Source: Streptomyces tauricus (GTDB lineage Bacteria > Actinomycetota > Actinomycetes > Streptomycetales > Streptomycetaceae). Taken from it: 64,000 nucleotides of DNA. Of this stretch, positions 61,841-64,000 are shown one piece after another. The stretch is taken from assembly GCF_014650955.1 (NCBI RefSeq), contig NZ_BMVY01000013.1, positions 62,001 through 126,000 of the forward strand. Direction: 5' to 3'. How positions within the stretch are numbered: position 1 is the first letter of the stretch; each line of letters starts with the position of its first letter. Position numbers and translations under genes: made by a program. The notes under the pieces were generated by a model, which was not told where the DNA came from, did not search any database, and saw nothing but the letters and a program-made list of their open reading frames with translations.

Positions 61841-61864
61841 GTGATGCTGCCCTTCAGGTGTCAA

Positions 61865-61880
61865 GGTTGTCTAGACCAGT
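61865..61880 (-). promoter_or_regulatory. DasR-responsive element (dre) before ptsH
   Basis: On the minus strand ACTGGTCTAGACAACC closely matches the dre consensus ACTGGTCTAGACCAGT, differing only in the last half-site. It lies 25 bases before the ptsH start. DasR is known to control pts genes in Streptomyces. Confidence 0.75.
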
Positions 61881-61911
61881 GTTCCATACGGTGAACGGTG
61901 AAGCGTGCCTT

Positions 61912-61953
61912 GTGCGGGTACGGGTGCGAGTGCGCGTGCCGGTGCGGGTTAGG
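61912..61953. repeat. Degenerate GTGCGG hexamer array
   Basis: Seven in-phase 6-bp units (GTGCGG, GTACGG, GTGCGA, GTGCGC, GTGCCG, GTGCGG, GTTAGG) between the divergent ptsH and acetyltransferase genes. Confidence 0.75.
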
Positions 61954-62044
61954 GCACGGACCGAGCCGGGGCCCCCAAGACTGCCCCGGGTCCCCGCCGG
62001 ACGCGAACCCGCCGTTGTCGGACCCGAGTCGTACTCTGGGCCCC

Positions 62045-64000
62045 ATGCAGACTCCGCCGGACCGGCACGAGTACCCCGCTCACTGGGAGGCCGACGTCGT
62101 CCTGCGCGACGGCGGCACCGCGCGCATCCGGCCCATCGCGGCCGACGACGCCGACCGCCTCGTCAGCTTCTACGAGCAGGTCTCCGCCGAGTCGAAGTAC
62201 TACCGCTTCTTCGCGCCGTACCCGCGGCTGTCCGCCAAGGACGTCCACCGCTTCACCCACCACGACTTCGTGGACCGGGTCGGACTCGCGGCGACCGTCG
62301 GCGGCGAATTCATCGCCACCGTACGGTACGACCGCATCGCCGCGGACGGCCGCCCCGCGTCCGCCCCCGCGGACGAGGCGGAGGTCGCCTTCCTCGTCCA
62401 GGACGCCCATCAGGGCCGTGGCGTGGCCTCCGCCCTGCTCGAACACATCGCGGCCGTCGCCCGTGAGCGCGGCATCCGACGGTTCGCCGCCGAGGTGCTG
62501 CCCGCCAACAGCAAGATGATCAAGGTGTTCACGGACGCCGGGTACCAGCAGAAGCGCAGCTTCGAGGACGGCGTCGTACGCCTGGAGTTCGACCTGGAGC
62601 CCACCGACCGTTCGCTCGCCGTGCAGCGCGCGCGGGAGCAGCGTGCGGAGGCGCGTTCCGTGGCCCGCCTCCTGGCACCTGGTTCGGTCGCGGTCGTCGG
62701 AGCGGGCCGCACACCGGGGGGAGTGGGCCGCAGCATCCTGGACAACCTCCGCGACGCGGGCTTCACCGGCCGCCTGTACGCGGTGAACGGAGCACTTCAG
62801 GAGAAGGAGCTCGCCGGAGTCCCGGCCCACCGCTCCGTGCGGGACATCGGGGAGCCCGTCGACCTCGCGGTGATCGCCGTCCCGGCCGAACGGGTCCCGG
62901 AAGCGGTCGCCGAGTGCGGCGAGCACGGAGTGCAGGGGCTCGTCGTGGTCTCCGCGGGATACGCCGAGAGCGGCCCCGAGGGCAGGCAGCGCCAGCGCGA
63001 ACTCGTACGCCAGGCGCGTACGTACGGGATGCGCATCATCGGGCCGAACGCCTTCGGGGTCATCAACACCTCCCCGGGGACGCGGCTCAACGCCTCGCTC
63101 GCGCCGGAGATGCCGCGCACCGGACGCATCGGGCTGTTCGCCCAGTCCGGGGCCATCGGGATCGCGCTGCTGTCCCGGCTGCACCGGCGCGGCGGCGGGG
63201 TCACCGGGGTGACGGGCGTGTCGACCTTCGTGTCCTCCGGCAACCGCGCGGACGTGTCCGGCAACGACGTCCTTCAGTACTGGTACGACGACCCGGACAC
63301 CGATGTCGCGCTCATGTACCTCGAATCGATCGGCAACCCGCGGAAGTTCACCCGTCTCGCGCGGCGCACGGCGGCGGCCAAGCCGCTGGTCGTCGTCCAG
63401 GGCGCGCGGCACGGCGGAGCCGCGCCCCAGGGGCACGCGGTACGGGCCACCCGGCTGCCCCACGCCACGGTGTCCGCCCTGCTGCGGCAGGCCGGGGTCA
63501 TCAGGGTGGACACGATCACGGAGCTGGTCGACGCGGGGCTGCTGCTGGCCCGCCAGCCCCTGCCGGCGGGCCCGAGGGTGGCGATCCTCGGCAACTCCGA
63601 GTCGCTCGGGCTGCTGACGTACGACGCGTGTCTCGCCCAGGAGCTGCGGCCGCTGCCGCCCCGCGACCTGACGACGGGTGCCTCGGCCGAGGACTTCCGC
63701 GCGGCGCTGGCGCACGCCCTGGCCGACGACGCCTGCGACGCCGTCGTGGTCACGGCGATCCCGGCGGTGGGGGACATGTCCGCGGCGGACGCGGCCCTCG
63801 CCGAGGCCCTCCGTTCGGCCTCGGCGGCGGCCCCCGGCAAGCCGGTCCTCGTGGTGCACGTGGAACTGGGCGGCCTCGCGGAGGCCCTGTCCGCGGCGGC
63901 GAGCACCGCCCCGACCGGCCCCGCACCGCAGGTCGCTCCCGCGCCCGCCGAGGTGGAGAACGAGGTGGAGAGCCAGGTGGAAAACGAGGTGGAGAGCGCC
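62045..64000 (+). CDS. GNAT plus acyl-CoA-synthetase-like protein acetyltransferase (3' end outside window)
   Basis: At least 652 aa. The N-terminal GNAT domain (IRPIAADDADRLVSFYEQVS, DAHQGRGVASALLEHIA) precedes a CoA-binding domain (GSVAVVGAGRTPGGVGRSILDNL) and a succinyl-CoA-ligase-like domain (IIGPNAFGVINTSPGTRLNAS, GRIGLFAQSGAIGIALL, VSSGNRADVSGNDVLQYW). This GNAT-first order matches the Streptomyces lividans PatA-type lysine acetyltransferase described as acting on acetoacetyl-CoA synthetase. The visible end is a charged repeat (VENEVESQVENEVES). TACTCT lies 7 nt before the ATG with no ribosome site (leaderless type). Confidence 0.88.
   Translation, partial: MQTPPDRHEYPAHWEADVVLRDGGTARIRPIAADDADRLVSFYEQVSAESKYYRFFAPYPRLSAKDVHRFTHHDFVDRVGLAATVGGEFIATVRYDRIAADGRPASAPADEAEVAFLVQDAHQGRGVASALLEHIAAVARERGIRRFAAEVLPANSKMIKVFTDAGYQQKRSFEDGVVRLEFDLEPTDRSLAVQRAREQRAEARSVARLLAPGSVAVVGAGRTPGGVGRSILDNLRDAGFTGRLYAVNGALQEKELAGVPAHRSVRDIGEPVDLAVIAVPAERVPEAVAECGEHGVQGLVVVSAGYAESGPEGRQRQRELVRQARTYGMRIIGPNAFGVINTSPGTRLNASLAPEMPRTGRIGLFAQSGAIGIALLSRLHRRGGGVTGVTGVSTFVSSGNRADVSGNDVLQYWYDDPDTDVALMYLESIGNPRKFTRLARRTAAAKPLVVVQGARHGGAAPQGHAVRATRLPHATVSALLRQAGVIRVDTITELVDAGLLLARQPLPAGPRVAILGNSESLGLLTYDACLAQELRPLPPRDLTTGASAEDFRAALAHALADDACDAVVVTAIPAVGDMSAADAALAEALRSASAAAPGKPVLVVHVELGGLAEALSAAASTAPTGPAPQVAPAPAEVENEVESQVENEVESA

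Overview
The window is high-GC actinobacterial DNA, almost certainly a Streptomyces core chromosome segment. GTG starts are common, third codon positions are very GC-rich, and the gene set includes hrdB, a whiH-like GntR regulator, lexA-nrdR-nrdJ and a parE/parC pair. From memory the gene order matches the S. coelicolor SCO5799-SCO5842 region; I could not check this. I see no IS element, phage, tRNA, rRNA or CRISPR array.

Left part (1-8.4 kb): a truncated secreted trypsin-like protease, then a four-gene operon for an NRPS-independent siderophore (class-III aminotransferase, IucA/IucC synthetase, IucB/RhbD-type acyltransferase, second IucA/IucC synthetase). It resembles the rhizobactin 1021 set but lacks the decarboxylase and N-hydroxylase, and all four proteins carry low-complexity tails or inserts. 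8.5-15.6 kb is a DNA damage and dNTP block: DinG-type helicase, lexA with an upstream SOS box, and nrdR-nrdJ preceded by two NrdR-like boxes exactly 31 bp apart.

15.6-33.6 kb holds mostly single-gene units: TerD, DUF4937, histidine phosphatase, ADP-ribosylglycohydrolase, DUF4173 membrane protein, a divergent MFS exporter/TetR pair with twin palindromic operators, rnhB, a RecQ helicase with a phosphoribosyltransferase-like C-terminus, DUF4192, a glycogen-debranching-like protein and a NUDIX/NrtR-like regulator. Two DnaA boxes lie between recQ and the DUF4192 gene. 33.7-42.4 kb carries an ABC ATPase-permease fusion with degraded catalytic residues, whiH, hrdB, a secreted trypsin-like protease, a DUF7455 protein and parE.

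42.4-56 kb: the decayed remnant of a LuxR-type response regulator, a DUF485/SSF symporter pair facing a CitA/CitB-type two-component system, a sucrase/ferredoxin-like protein with an iron box at its start codon, an HTH-citrate synthase divergent from a second citrate synthase, a DUF6082 pair, a CobW GTPase and parC. 56-64 kb: a coupled pair of M16 peptidases, an M23 endopeptidase behind a c-di-AMP (ydaO) riboswitch, a GntR regulator, ptsH (HPr) with a DasR-type operator, and a GNAT/acyl-CoA-synthetase protein acetyltransferase that runs off the end.

Recurring features: strong GC hairpins close most transcription units, sometimes starting on the stop codon. Many starts have a TANNNT -10 box 6-9 nt upstream and no ribosome-binding site, suggesting leaderless transcripts.
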